Source of the DNA: Lepidodermella squamata
Taxonomy: Eukaryota > Gastrotricha
Direction of reading: 5' to 3'
Assembly (NCBI GenBank): GCA_047495785.1
Contig: JBLDXI010000007.1
Location: forward strand, 1,736,001 to 1,800,000
DNA length: 64,000 bases
Positions 29,643 to 39,046 of the stretch are shown in pieces. The position numbers were made by a program, and so were the translations under genes. Position 1 is the first letter of the stretch, and the number at the start of each line of letters is the position of its first letter. The notes under the pieces are model-generated. The model did no database searches and was not told where the DNA came from. It saw only the letters and a program-made list of their open reading frames with translations.

Positions 29643-31988
29643 TCAACCAGCCAATTCAATTTCGCATATAGGATACGCCTCAACCAGACTGCAACTGTCA
29701 TCGTACCACTCGCTGGAATAGATAGAGTCATGATACCCGAAGTAGATGCAGCCCACTTGAGAGGAAATTGGCTTGCTGAACGGATATGGTCTATCTGCCA
29801 TGTAAAACGTGAAGGTAACAGGCGTTCCGGTATCCCAAGTCGTGAACATATCAGTTGGATTAAGCCGTTGCAAGCCTAGGTGATAGCCGTTCACCGATGC
29901 CATCCATTTCGCCCCTTGACTCATTATTACGCTGTTAATGTACAATTGTTCGGCTTCGCTTTCAATTTGTAACAGGCGAGAATTGGTTTGCTGACAAATA
30001 GCCTTAGCTTCGGCGCGAAATCTTGGCAATTTGTATATTACGTAGCAACTCCCCCCAAAGTAATACGGACACCAGTTACTCATGTCCAAGCTGCAGATTC
30101 CATTAGCCTTGAAATCAAATTTTTGAGTAGTCCACTCGTATGAGTCATTAGTTGGACTTATGGTTGCGAAAGGAATGGATGGATTGTCAAAAACTTGGCC
30201 CTGTGCCCAATCGGTTTCGGGGCACATCGGGGGCGGGTCGCAATATTCAGGTGTAGTTTTGCTGTCCTGCCTCATGCAGAACGGCCCTTTCGGCATTCGA
30301 GCTATGTCGGGGTTCCTGCAGTATCGATGAAACACGTGTAGTTCAGGAAAGCTTTTTGCCGCTGAGTTGTATTCAGTCCCGTTCCACATAGCGCATAAAG
30401 CTCCACTTGACGTTTTCGTCATCCTTCCGTTGTATTCGCGACCAGGCGGCGTGAATCGACAATTTTGAGGGTAAGACTGAGATGTGGGAATTTCACACAG
30501 GATTCGATTGCTGACGTCCACTCCAAAATCCTGAAACTGGTTCTTCCCAGCACCACATAGCCACTCTCCGGAATTCAAACTCGGCGGTTCACTCCAAGGC
30601 CAAAGTTCATAGGCTGGCGACCCTGCAAGGTACAGCTTGTTAATTTGGGTCGTCCAATTTGCTGGATTCGGGTAGGTACTGGGGTTCATAGCGCCATAGT
30701 CCATAATGAAATTAGGGTAGCTAAAACCCAAGTTAGCCAGCCGATCACTGGCGACAGTTATGAGTCGATACTTTTGGGATCCATCGATAGGGGCCGTCAA
30801 AATACCGCCCATTTCAGAGCAACGAGCATTTTGAAGTGTCGCGGGTAGAAAGTCGCCATACGCTATTGTTAAACAACTGTCGTGATACCGCTGGCCGAAA
30901 ATGCAAGGGCGGTTGTTAATTTCAACCAAATCGTAGACATACGTTCCAACTTCGGGCACCCTTGAGTTGAACAATGATTCGTAGAACAGGCAGCAAGTTC
31001 CACCAGGCGCCAGAGGAGCGGGTCGATATTGGAAGGTCACGCATCTGCCACGCGTTGCCTTGCACATATCGGCGCATCTCTGAAGGGTAAGCACAGCATC
31101 CGCGGTTCCACTGTAGCAGTTATTGACATTTGCGGAGTTTATTTTTGTATTCTCGCGCCGCGCTGCAGGCCGCCCTCGCACTTTTTCATAGTTCCAAGCA
31201 TCGACGTCACCCGACCCGCCCGGTGCGTTTGAAGAAGCTGACTTCAAAACGCAGTAGTTATCCCGTCGGTAGAACGTGAAAGCAACACAGCTGTCGCGAT
31301 AGACTCGATCGCACTTGTTAGCACATTCTTCGGGTCCTTTGACATTGGTCAACGTCACGAGATCTGTGCCAGCATTTCCCATACGTTTGATGTAGCCTTT
31401 GATCTCTTGAACAGGCCTTGGCCAAACGTTGGCCGCAAAAGCGGCATAGCCAATCCACCATTTGGTCGTATTAGAAGGCGCGTTATTTTTGAGAATTTCG
31501 TACAGTCGGCGGCGTTGGTCAATATTTTGGAATGTTACTAGCTCAGATTGAAAGTTTTCGTCGCAAACCTTCCACGAATACTGACGCCAGAGCGTTTCGT
31601 TTTGAAGAAGATAACACCGATCGCTATCGTTGTCCGCTATCCAACCAGGTGGGCAGAAGTGACTGCGATAGTACATTTTGTGACCCTGCCCCAGGTCTAG
31701 CTTCAGTTTTGGCAACGGTTTTGCAGAACCCGGATGACTGTACAGCTTGCACAAGCGTTTCAACTCGCTGTACGCCAAACTACTGCAACTCGCATTTTTC
31801 GTGCAGTGAGAGAAGCATTCTGTTTTTGAATTGATTTGCTGGTCAAAATATGGCGCCAACGTAGCTGGTAGCAAATTATCCAGCTCAGGCTTGCTGAGCC
31901 ATTTCTCGAAAGTAATCATCGACGATTGACAAATGGTAGGAGATGCCACGAGCAGCAATACAGATGAAATAAAGGCATCGATGAGCAT
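29643..31988 (-). CDS. Secreted PAN / C-type-lectin / kringle protein LEC-A (781 aa)
   Basis: Single exon. A signal peptide (MLIDAFISSVLLLVASPTIC) and no membrane segment, so probably secreted. Domains in order (my assignment): PAN/apple-like Cys module (about 40-105), C-type-lectin-like half domain starting HFCPPGW (about 108-195, no closing Cys half), two PAN-like modules (GPEECANKCDRVYRDSC, about 210-270; CYSGTADAVLTLQRCADMC, about 290-350), a lectin-like domain (about 358-510, WLCGAGKN..ILCEIP), a kringle-like domain (GREYNGRMTKTSSGALC..YCRNPD..GPFC..YCDPPPMC, about 520-590), and a C-terminal lectin domain (about 640-781, WCPYYFGGSCYVIYKLPRFR to YPICEIELAG). It may bind glycans or proteins outside the cell. 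No protease domain is present. The ligand is unknown. Confidence 0.88.
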   Translation of the reverse strand: MLIDAFISSVLLLVASPTICQSSMITFEKWLSKPELDNLLPATLAPYFDQQINSKTECFSHCTKNASCSSLAYSELKRLCKLYSHPGSAKPLPKLKLDLGQGHKMYYRSHFCPPGWIADNDSDRCYLLQNETLWRQYSWKVCDENFQSELVTFQNIDQRRRLYEILKNNAPSNTTKWWIGYAAFAANVWPRPVQEIKGYIKRMGNAGTDLVTLTNVKGPEECANKCDRVYRDSCVAFTFYRRDNYCVLKSASSNAPGGSGDVDAWNYEKVRGRPAARRENTKINSANVNNCYSGTADAVLTLQRCADMCKATRGRCVTFQYRPAPLAPGGTCCLFYESLFNSRVPEVGTYVYDLVEINNRPCIFGQRYHDSCLTIAYGDFLPATLQNARCSEMGGILTAPIDGSQKYRLITVASDRLANLGFSYPNFIMDYGAMNPSTYPNPANWTTQINKLYLAGSPAYELWPWSEPPSLNSGEWLCGAGKNQFQDFGVDVSNRILCEIPTSQSYPQNCRFTPPGREYNGRMTKTSSGALCAMWNGTEYNSAAKSFPELHVFHRYCRNPDIARMPKGPFCMRQDSKTTPEYCDPPPMCPETDWAQGQVFDNPSIPFATISPTNDSYEWTTQKFDFKANGICSLDMSNWCPYYFGGSCYVIYKLPRFRAEAKAICQQTNSRLLQIESEAEQLYINSVIMSQGAKWMASVNGYHLGLQRLNPTDMFTTWDTGTPVTFTFYMADRPYPFSKPISSQVGCIYFGYHDSIYSSEWYDDSCSLVEAYPICEIELAG

Positions 31989-32258
31989 TGCTATGGTCGA
32001 TTTTCCCAGGAAAAAGAAAAGCGATAGTCTGCTCAGTCGGCTAGGGTTAGTTGTATCGCTGTGTGCGATATTGGCACGTTACCAGGTGTCTTCCACAACG
32101 GCGCCCAAGACGATCGTACTGCGTGCACAGTGAAGCTGTCAGTCATATTATTGTATCGGAACTTCATCAAGTTGCAGCCGGACATTTCCTAAAGCGTGAG
32201 CATGAATCGATTAAACTTTGAATAAAGCCTGCACGCATACGCACCATGAGTATAATAT
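31989..32258. other. LEC-A upstream region
   Basis: Similar to the region upstream of LEC-B (38617-38890); probable promoter. No TATA box assigned. Confidence 0.4.
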
Positions 32259-32438
32259 CGCGGGGTGGGCGACAGAACGACTTGCCGAGAATAGAAACAA
32301 AAGACGTAAAAACTAACTTTCTGCATCTCGGCCAAGTCAGTCGCGTGCCTTATCATTATTAACACGCCAGTTGTTTCTTTGCATCAAATGCATTGCGCCA
32401 ATTGCTTCTATTCAAGTTTTTCTGTCGCCAACCCCGCG
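32259..32438. mobile_element. Small MITE-like element (180 bp) in duplication copy A
   Basis: Inverted ends CGCGGGGTGGGCGACAGAA (32259) and, inverted from 32438, CGCGGGGTTGGCGACAGAA, flanked by ATAT on both sides. Copy B has the left flank (AGTATAAT near 38890) without the element, so it inserted after the duplication or was lost from copy B. Confidence 0.65.
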
Positions 32439-33180
32439 ATATGATGCAATATATGTTACCCTTTCGTGGCGGGAGGGACGATTTCGGAATTTCGACTCTG
32501 AAAATTCGCAGAAAATTAAATGTGATGAATTCTTGATCGCCCTTTGAGGAATGTTGCTTTTCGATGTTGGCTACAAGGCTTTAAGACCTGGAAACTATTA
32601 CCTTGCATGGTCAGGACATACTAGCAATTCGAAAATAGTCTACCTGAGATTGAAATTTCGATTTTTTCAACTTGAAAGGTTCATTCTGATCATTTTTTAT
32701 CCGCCATAGTCTCATTGGCCTCTGTGTCAATTTTTTTCAGTTGGAAATTAAAAATGACGACGCTATTCAATCAAACCGGCCGAATTCGTCCTATCCGCCC
32801 AGACTTTAATACAGGCGGAGTACGTGACTGTCGGGAGGAAAACTGGAAAAGCAGAATTCAGATCTGAATGCTGAGCCTCTTGGGGATTTTCGTGAGAGTA
32901 ATTTAGAATCTAAAATTCCAAAGCTGAAGACGCCTGACACGGAAATTTGGGTGTTCGAAAGATCGCCTGAAATCAGCTAGGCGGATAGGGCGATTTCGGG
33001 CAGTTTTTTACAGCCTTAACGGTGATAGATAAATAGACAACCGGGTTTCAAAATCGTGATCAGGGCCTTCGAAGACCTCTGGAACTGCCGTAAAATATTT
33101 TTTCTCCCGCAGATGAAAAATTCCGCCATGAAAGGGTTTTAATAATGATGATAAATGGTTGGTGATACCTAAATACTATC
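32439..33180. other. Non-coding region specific to copy A
   Basis: Absent from copy B. It holds GGCGGATAGGGCGATTTCGG-like short repeats (about 32470 and 32980) and an inverted copy of part of one near 32790, so it may be a decayed element. No gene seen. Confidence 0.4.
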
Positions 33181-33314
33181 TCAATAGCATTGTAAGATCA
33201 AAAAGAGACGAAGACCTCTGAACTACTTTTTATTTGATGTTCATCAAAGTGGTTACAGAATTTTATTCAGGAGTTGAAATCGTCCTGATTGGTTTAGAAA
33301 GGAGTGGCCGGGCG
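33181..33314 (-). pseudogene. Remnant of the 3' end of a GST-11-like gene
   Basis: This segment matches the 3' UTR and last codons of GST-11 (about 38940-39067) almost base for base, including the final RPATPF and stop at about 33294-33314. It is cut at the point where the second copy of the segmental duplication begins. No promoter or catalytic domain remains. Confidence 0.85.
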
Positions 33315-34128
33315 AACATTTATGAACATTTATTACAAGAGAGACGGTGCGATCAAAGTTAGGAAGACGCTGCGTTGGTTCTCGCATCGCTGAAAAGAGT
33401 CTGACCGGAGTTTCCAAGTTGTCTCGCGCAGAATCAACGGTTTCGGCTACGAATTGCAGCGATCAAAGAGCAACAAAATGTGAACAATCGTGAGTTTTGG
33501 CGAATTAGAAAATCTAAACGCATTTGAGCGGGTAAAAATTGACAAATGAGCTCGAAATGTTTGTGAAGGGGGATCTCGAAATAGTCATCTGTCTTTTTTG
33601 TCACCATTTTTTGTCAAGATCTTCAGACTGCTTTATTGATTTTTTGCCTGCTCTTTTGAAGTCCCTGATTTATTTTTGTTGCGGAATACTCGTTTGCTCA
33701 GGTTGTTTAGAACTACCCGGTCCATCAATATTTGCGAGAAATTCTAAACAAAAGTCTTGCTTTTAAGTGAAACCAAATTTTGAATGAGTAACCTGGCCGA
33801 AAATGCCAATTCCTGGAATGTTCACGATTTAATAAACAAAATCCAACTAAATAGGTCGAAATTCGCCGCGATTTTCAGTATAAGGCCTGGCCCTCACTTT
33901 CAGAACGCGGCGCAGTTGAAGAAAATTGAGGTAAGCATTTAATGTCCGAAACAGACTTGGCACTTCTGTAGATTATTAGTAAAGAATAAAATAAAATCGC
34001 GACAAGGCGTGATTTATTTTCAACCATACGAAAAGGAATAGAAATACCGGACTATTCAACAAATAAGAAAAAGCTCGAGTCAATATTTTTATATAGGCAG
34101 GTATGTATAATAATATCATTTATTATCT
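33315..34128. other. Duplicated non-coding flank downstream of GST-10
   Basis: Near-identical to 27632-28456; nothing else recognised. Confidence 0.5.
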
Positions 34129-34767
34129 TCAGAACTCCGTTTTAGGACGCTTGGCAAGGTAAGCTTTGATACCAGGATTGTCCAAAATTTTCTTGCCAAT
34201 ATCGGAAATAGTTGGAAATTTGGCGGAAAAAGCGTCGATTTCATCCTTGGGCCGGTCTTGGAAGTTGTCCCACATAAATCCGAGAACAATGTCCGGGTAG
34301 GTCACGTGATCCGCAGCTACCAGGCCTTTTCCACCGCTCTCCTTGGCTCGTTTCTCCAAAAATGGCCAAACACGAGCGCCAACGTCCTGAGCTGCCTTCT
34401 GAAGTTCAGCCTTCTTTGCCGGGTCTTTTTCGAAGAGAACCTTACCATTTGCCTCCAGCATCTCTCGTTGGGCTTCGAACGCTTCGTCAGCTCGAGCTTG
34501 CTGCTCCAGGGTTTTGCCGTTCAAACCGAAGAATAAAGCCAGAGAACGGAAAATCGAGGCGCTCTGAGCCAGCATTACTGACTTCCCGTCTTTGTTCGTG
34601 AATTCCAGAACTGGTAATTGTTGCAGAGGGCACTGGGACTTGAAAGCCGGCCAATCTTCCCTTGCGTACCGCTGATCTTTGTATTCCTTGCCGACATAGG
34701 CGAGCAGAAATCGAGATGGCTCAGCGCGTCCTTTACCGTTGAAGTAATGAAGTGTTATTTTATCCAT
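34129..34767 (-). CDS. Intronless sigma-type glutathione S-transferase GST-10
   Basis: 212 aa, one exon; segmental-duplicate partner of GST-9. Catalytic Tyr in ITLHYFNGKGRAEPSRFLLA; Gln-Ser in AQSASIFRSL; tail AYLAKRPKTEF. The open frame and largely conservative differences suggest both copies remain functional. TATA-like box at 34848-34855 and GTCGGTCAAAAA at 35101. Confidence 0.95.
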   Translation of the reverse strand: MDKITLHYFNGKGRAEPSRFLLAYVGKEYKDQRYAREDWPAFKSQCPLQQLPVLEFTNKDGKSVMLAQSASIFRSLALFFGLNGKTLEQQARADEAFEAQREMLEANGKVLFEKDPAKKAELQKAAQDVGARVWPFLEKRAKESGGKGLVAADHVTYPDIVLGFMWDNFQDRPKDEIDAFSAKFPTISDIGKKILDNPGIKAYLAKRPKTEF

Positions 34768-34847
34768 GTTTCGGTGAGAAATTTATCAATCAATAGCAAA
34801 AGGAAAATGGGCTGCAGGTGTGGCAAAAAAAGCGGCAGTGCCCCCGG

Positions 34848-34855
34848 TATTTATG
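34848..34855 (-). promoter_or_regulatory. TATA-like box of GST-10
   Basis: CATAAATA on the coding strand, 81 bp before the ATG; equivalent position to that of GST-9. Confidence 0.45.
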
Positions 34856-35100
34856 AGCGCTATTCAATGTCGGTGAAAACAGGCAAAAAAATCAATTCGT
34901 ATAGAGAAATGGTGCCTGTTAGCTGCTATGTTTACCAATAGCAAACATAGTATACCTACAGCATATACAGCATCTCTCCCTTTGTGATGTTTTTTTCGGC
35001 GTGGTGATGGATCACGCGGCAATTTTACTTTAAAAGAGGGGTTTAATTCATTCAGAGCGCACTCTGAGCGGATGCCTTTAGTAGCTAAATCTGGGTCATG

Positions 35101-35113
35101 GTTTTTGACCGAC
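35101..35113 (-). promoter_or_regulatory. GTCGGTCAAAAA motif upstream of GST-10
   Basis: Perfect motif, 334 bp before the ATG; in GST-9 the same site has one substitution. Confidence 0.5.
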
Positions 35114-35319
35114 TTGCGGTTTCGAAAAAAATGACTGATAATGGAGTCTGAATTAAAAAAAACTATGTTTTATTCACTAGGCATAGTGATAAATTGTATC
35201 AGGTTATTGTGCAGAGAGAGATCATAGAGAATGAGAGAGCTGATGAAAATCTATGTTACACTTCGCAGTCATTCTGATTAGCAGACATTGCAGATTGCAA
35301 CTGAAGGCCTCAGTTCGGA

Positions 35320-38300
35320 TCAACCAGCCAATTCAATTTCGCATATAGGATACGCCTCAATCAGACTGCAACCTTGATCGTACCACTCGCTGGAATAGAC
35401 AGTGTCAAGATACCCGAAATAGACGCAGTCCGCCGTAGCTGAAGCTGACGGTTTGTTTGCCATGTAAAATGTAAAGGTAACAGGCGTTCCGGTATCCCAA
35501 GTCGTGAACATATCACTTGGATTGAGCCGTTGCAAGCCCAGGTGATAGCCGTACAACGAGGCCATCCATTTTGCTCCTTGACTCATTATTATGCTGTTAA
35601 TGTACAATTGTTCGGCTTCACTTTCAATTGTTAACAGGTGAGAATTAGTTTGCTGACAAATAGCCTTAGCTTCGGCGCGAAATCTTGGCAATTTGTATAT
35701 TACGTAGCAACTCCCTCCAAAGTAATAAGGACACCAGTTACTCATGTCCAAGCTGCAGATTCCATTAGCCTTGAAATCAAATTTTTGAGTAGTCCACTCA
35801 TAAGAGTCATTAGTTGGACTTATGGTTGCAAAAGGAATGGATGGGTTGTCAAAAACTTGGCCCTGTGCCCAATCGGTTTCGGGGCACATCGGGGGCGGGT
35901 CGCAATATTCAGGTGTAGTTTTGCTGTCCTGCCTCATGCAGAACGGCCCTTTCGGCATTCGAGCTATGTCGGGGTTCCTGCAGTATCGATGAAACACGTG
36001 TAGTTCAGGAAAGCTTTTTGCCGCTGAGTTGTATTCAGTCCCGTTCCACATAGCGCATAAAGCTCCACTTGACGTTTTCGTCATTCTTCCGTTGTATTCG
36101 CGACCAGGCGGCGTGAATCGACAATTTTGAGGGTAAGACTGAGATGTGGGAATTTCACACAGGATTCGATTGCTGACGTCCACTCCAAAATCCTGAAACT
36201 GGTTCTTCCCAGCACCACATAGCCACTCTCCGGAATTCAAACTCGGCGGCTCACTCCAAGGCCAAAGTTCATAGGCTGGCGACCCAGCAAGGTACAGCTT
36301 ATTAATTTGGGTCGTCCAATTCGCTGGATTCGGGTAGGTACTGGGGTTCATAGCGCCATAGTCCATGATGAAATTAGGGAAGCTAAAGCCCAAGTTAGCC
36401 AGCCGATCACTGGCGACAGTTATGAGTCGATACTTTTGGGATCCATCGATAGGGGCCGTCAAAATACCGCCCATTTCAGAGCAACGAGCATTTTGAAGCG
36501 TCGCGGGTAGAAAGTCGCCATAAGCTATCGTTAAACAACTGTCGTGATACCGCTGACCGAAAATGCAAGGGGCTTTGTCAATTTCAACCAAATCGTATAA
36601 CAACGTGCCAGCTTCGACTGCCCTTGATGTGAACAATGAGTTGTAGAACAGGCAGCAAGTGCCACCTGGCGTCAGAGGAGCGGGTCGAAATTGAAAGGTA
36701 ACGCATCTGCCACGCGTTGCCTTACACATATCGGAGCATCTCTGACTGGTAAGCACAGCAGCCGCGGTTCCACTGTAGCAGGTATTGACACTTGCGGAGT
36801 TTATTTTCGTATTCTCGCGCCGCGCTGCAGGCCGCCCTCGCACCTTTTCATAGTTCCAAGCATCAACATCACCTGATCCGCCCGGTGCGTTGGAAGAAGC
36901 CGACTTCAAAACGCAGTAGTTATCCCGTCGGTAGAACGTGAAAGCTACACAACTGTCGCGATAGACTCGATCGCAAAAGCTTTTTGCCGCTGAGTTGTAT
37001 TCAGTCCCGTTCCACATAGCGCATAAAGCTCCACTTGACGTTTTCGTCATTCTTCCGTTGTATTCGCGACCAGGCGGCGTGAATCGACAATTTTGAGGGT
37101 AAGACTGAGATGTGGGAATTTCACACAGGATTCGATTGCTGACGTCCACTCCAAAATCCTGAAACTGGTTCTTCCCAGCACCACATAGCCACTCTCCGGA
37201 ATTCAAACTCGGCGGCTCACTCCAAGGCCAAAGTTCATAGGCTGGCGACCCAGCAAGGTACAGCTTATTAATTTGGGTCGTCCAATTCGCTGGATTCGGG
37301 TAGGTACTGGGGTTCATAGCGCCATAGTCCATGATGAAATTAGGGAAGCTAAAGCCCAAGTTAGCCAGCCGATCACTGGCGACAGTTATGAGTCGATACT
37401 TTTGGGATCCATCGATAGGGGCCGTCAAAATACCGCCCATTTCAGAGCAACGAGCATTTTGAAGCGTCGCGGGTAGAAAGTCGCCATAAGCTATCGTTAA
37501 ACAACTGTCGTGATACCGCTGACCGAAAATGCAAGGGGCTTTGTCAATTTCAACCAAATCGTATAACAACGTGCCAGCTTCGACTGCCCTTGATGTGAAC
37601 AATGAGTTGTAGAACAGGCAGCAAGTGCCACCTGGCGTCAGAGGAGCGGGTCGAAATTGAAAGGTAACGCATCTGCCACGCGTTGCCTTACACATATCGG
37701 AGCATCTCTGACTGGTAAGCACAGCAGCCGCGGTTCCACTGTAGCAGGTATTGACACTTGCGGAGTTTATTTTCGTATTCTCGCGCCGCGCTGCAGGCCG
37801 CCCTCGCACCTTTTCATAGTTCCAAGCATCAACATCACCTGATCCGCCCGGTGCGTTGGAAGAAGCCGACTTCAAAACGCAGTAGTTATCCCGTCGGTAG
37901 AACGTGAAAGCTACACAACTGTCGCGATAGACTCGATCGCACTTATTAGCACATTCTTCGGGTCCTTTGACATTGGTCAACGTCACGAGATCTGTGCCAA
38001 CATTTCCCATGCGTTTGATGTAGCCTTTGATCTCTTGAACGGGCCTTGGCCAGACGTTGGCTGCGAAAGCTGCATAACCAGTCCACCATTTAGTCGTATT
38101 AGAAGGAGCGTTATTCCTGAGAATTTCGTACAACCGGCGTCGTTGATCGACATTTTGGAATGTGACTAGCTCTGATTGAAAGTTTTCGTCGCAAACCTTC
38201 CAAGAGTATTGCCGCCATAGCGTTTCATTTTGAAGAAGATAACACCGGTCGCTGTCGTTGTCAGCTATCCAACCGGGAGGGCAGAAGTGACTGCGATAGT

Positions 38301-38616
38301 ACATTTTGTGACCCTGCCCCAGGTCTAGCTTCAGTTTTGGAAGGGGCTTTCCAGAACCCGGATGGCTGTACAGCTTGCACAATCGTTTCAACTCGCTGTA
38401 CGCCAAACTACTGCAACTCGCATTTTTCATGCAGTGAGAGAAGCATTCTGTTTTTGAATTGATTTGCTGGTCAAAATATGGCGCCAACGTAGCTGGTAGC
38501 AAATTATCCAGCTCAGGCTTGCTGAGCCATTTCTCGAAAGTCATCTGCGACGATTGGCTAATGGCAGGAAATGTCGCGACATACCATATAGCGAAAAGCA
38601 AGGCATCAAAGCGCAT
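35320..38616 (-). CDS. Secreted PAN / C-type-lectin / kringle protein LEC-B with internal duplication (1098 aa)
   Basis: Paralogue of LEC-A in one exon, with a signal peptide (MRFDALLFAIWYVATFPAIS). Residues about 224-546 and 547-868 are two identical 322-residue copies produced by a perfect 966-bp tandem repeat. At the junction the first kringle is cut after NGTEYNSAAKSF and fused to the middle of a PAN module (CDRVYRDSCVAF). The protein therefore has one broken and one complete kringle, and one extra set of PAN modules plus a lectin domain. The frame is kept. The rest follows LEC-A. Either a recent functional elongation or an assembly artefact. Probably secreted; ligand unknown. Confidence 0.88.
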   Translation of the reverse strand: MRFDALLFAIWYVATFPAISQSSQMTFEKWLSKPELDNLLPATLAPYFDQQINSKTECFSHCMKNASCSSLAYSELKRLCKLYSHPGSGKPLPKLKLDLGQGHKMYYRSHFCPPGWIADNDSDRCYLLQNETLWRQYSWKVCDENFQSELVTFQNVDQRRRLYEILRNNAPSNTTKWWTGYAAFAANVWPRPVQEIKGYIKRMGNVGTDLVTLTNVKGPEECANKCDRVYRDSCVAFTFYRRDNYCVLKSASSNAPGGSGDVDAWNYEKVRGRPAARRENTKINSASVNTCYSGTAAAVLTSQRCSDMCKATRGRCVTFQFRPAPLTPGGTCCLFYNSLFTSRAVEAGTLLYDLVEIDKAPCIFGQRYHDSCLTIAYGDFLPATLQNARCSEMGGILTAPIDGSQKYRLITVASDRLANLGFSFPNFIMDYGAMNPSTYPNPANWTTQINKLYLAGSPAYELWPWSEPPSLNSGEWLCGAGKNQFQDFGVDVSNRILCEIPTSQSYPQNCRFTPPGREYNGRMTKTSSGALCAMWNGTEYNSAAKSFCDRVYRDSCVAFTFYRRDNYCVLKSASSNAPGGSGDVDAWNYEKVRGRPAARRENTKINSASVNTCYSGTAAAVLTSQRCSDMCKATRGRCVTFQFRPAPLTPGGTCCLFYNSLFTSRAVEAGTLLYDLVEIDKAPCIFGQRYHDSCLTIAYGDFLPATLQNARCSEMGGILTAPIDGSQKYRLITVASDRLANLGFSFPNFIMDYGAMNPSTYPNPANWTTQINKLYLAGSPAYELWPWSEPPSLNSGEWLCGAGKNQFQDFGVDVSNRILCEIPTSQSYPQNCRFTPPGREYNGRMTKTSSGALCAMWNGTEYNSAAKSFPELHVFHRYCRNPDIARMPKGPFCMRQDSKTTPEYCDPPPMCPETDWAQGQVFDNPSIPFATISPTNDSYEWTTQKFDFKANGICSLDMSNWCPYYFGGSCYVIYKLPRFRAEAKAICQQTNSHLLTIESEAEQLYINSIIMSQGAKWMASLYGYHLGLQRLNPSDMFTTWDTGTPVTFTFYMANKPSASATADCVYFGYLDTVYSSEWYDQGCSLIEAYPICEIELAG
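36009..37942 (-). repeat. Perfect 966-bp in-frame tandem duplication inside LEC-B
   Basis: Two adjacent copies with the boundary near 36975, identical wherever I compared them by eye. The junction reads ...TCGCAAAAGCTTTTTGCC where LEC-A and the outer copy read TCGCACTTRTTA. 966 bp is 322 codons, so the frame survives. Confidence 0.92.
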
Positions 38617-39046
38617 TATTTATGGTCGCTTTTCTCAGTATGTTAAATCATAATGATAAGGTTCATCGTGTATCGCTGCGCGCAATGTTGACTCGCCCTC
38701 TTTCCATAACGACGACTGCGCGTCTAGACGATTAGCACGTTGTCAGTCATATTTTGGTGTCGAAATTTCCTAAAGCTCCCCCCAGATTTCCTAAAGCGTG
38801 AATATGCGATGAACTGTGACGATCGAACCGACTACAAAATCAATTTTAACCCTGAATACAGCTTGCACCCATATGTATATAGCCCCATCAGTATAATCTT
38901 AATGTTGTGATGATAACTGATAATTGGCTTGTGACACCTAAAAACTCTCTCAAAAAGAGACGAAGACTTCTGAACTACTTTTTATTTGATCTTCATCAAA
39001 GTGGTTACAGAAATTTTATTCAGGAGTTGAAATCGTCCTGATTGGT
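38617..39046. other. LEC-B promoter region and GST-11 3' UTR
   Basis: The left part resembles LEC-A upstream sequence. The right part is the GST-11 3' UTR, repeated at 33181-33293. Confidence 0.5.

Larger units (their letters stand above)
27632..33314. repeat. Segmental duplication, copy A (about 5.7 kb)
   Basis: Matches 33315-39067. It contains GST-9, a PAN/lectin/kringle gene and non-coding flanks that match nearly base for base (e.g. 27650-27790 against 33340-33480). It ends with a remnant of the 3' end of a GST-11-like gene, which shows that the duplicated unit originally ended inside GST-11. Copy A holds about 0.9 kb more sequence at 32.2-33.1 kb than copy B, including a small MITE; copy B has an extra 966 bp inside its lectin gene. 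Confidence 0.85.
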
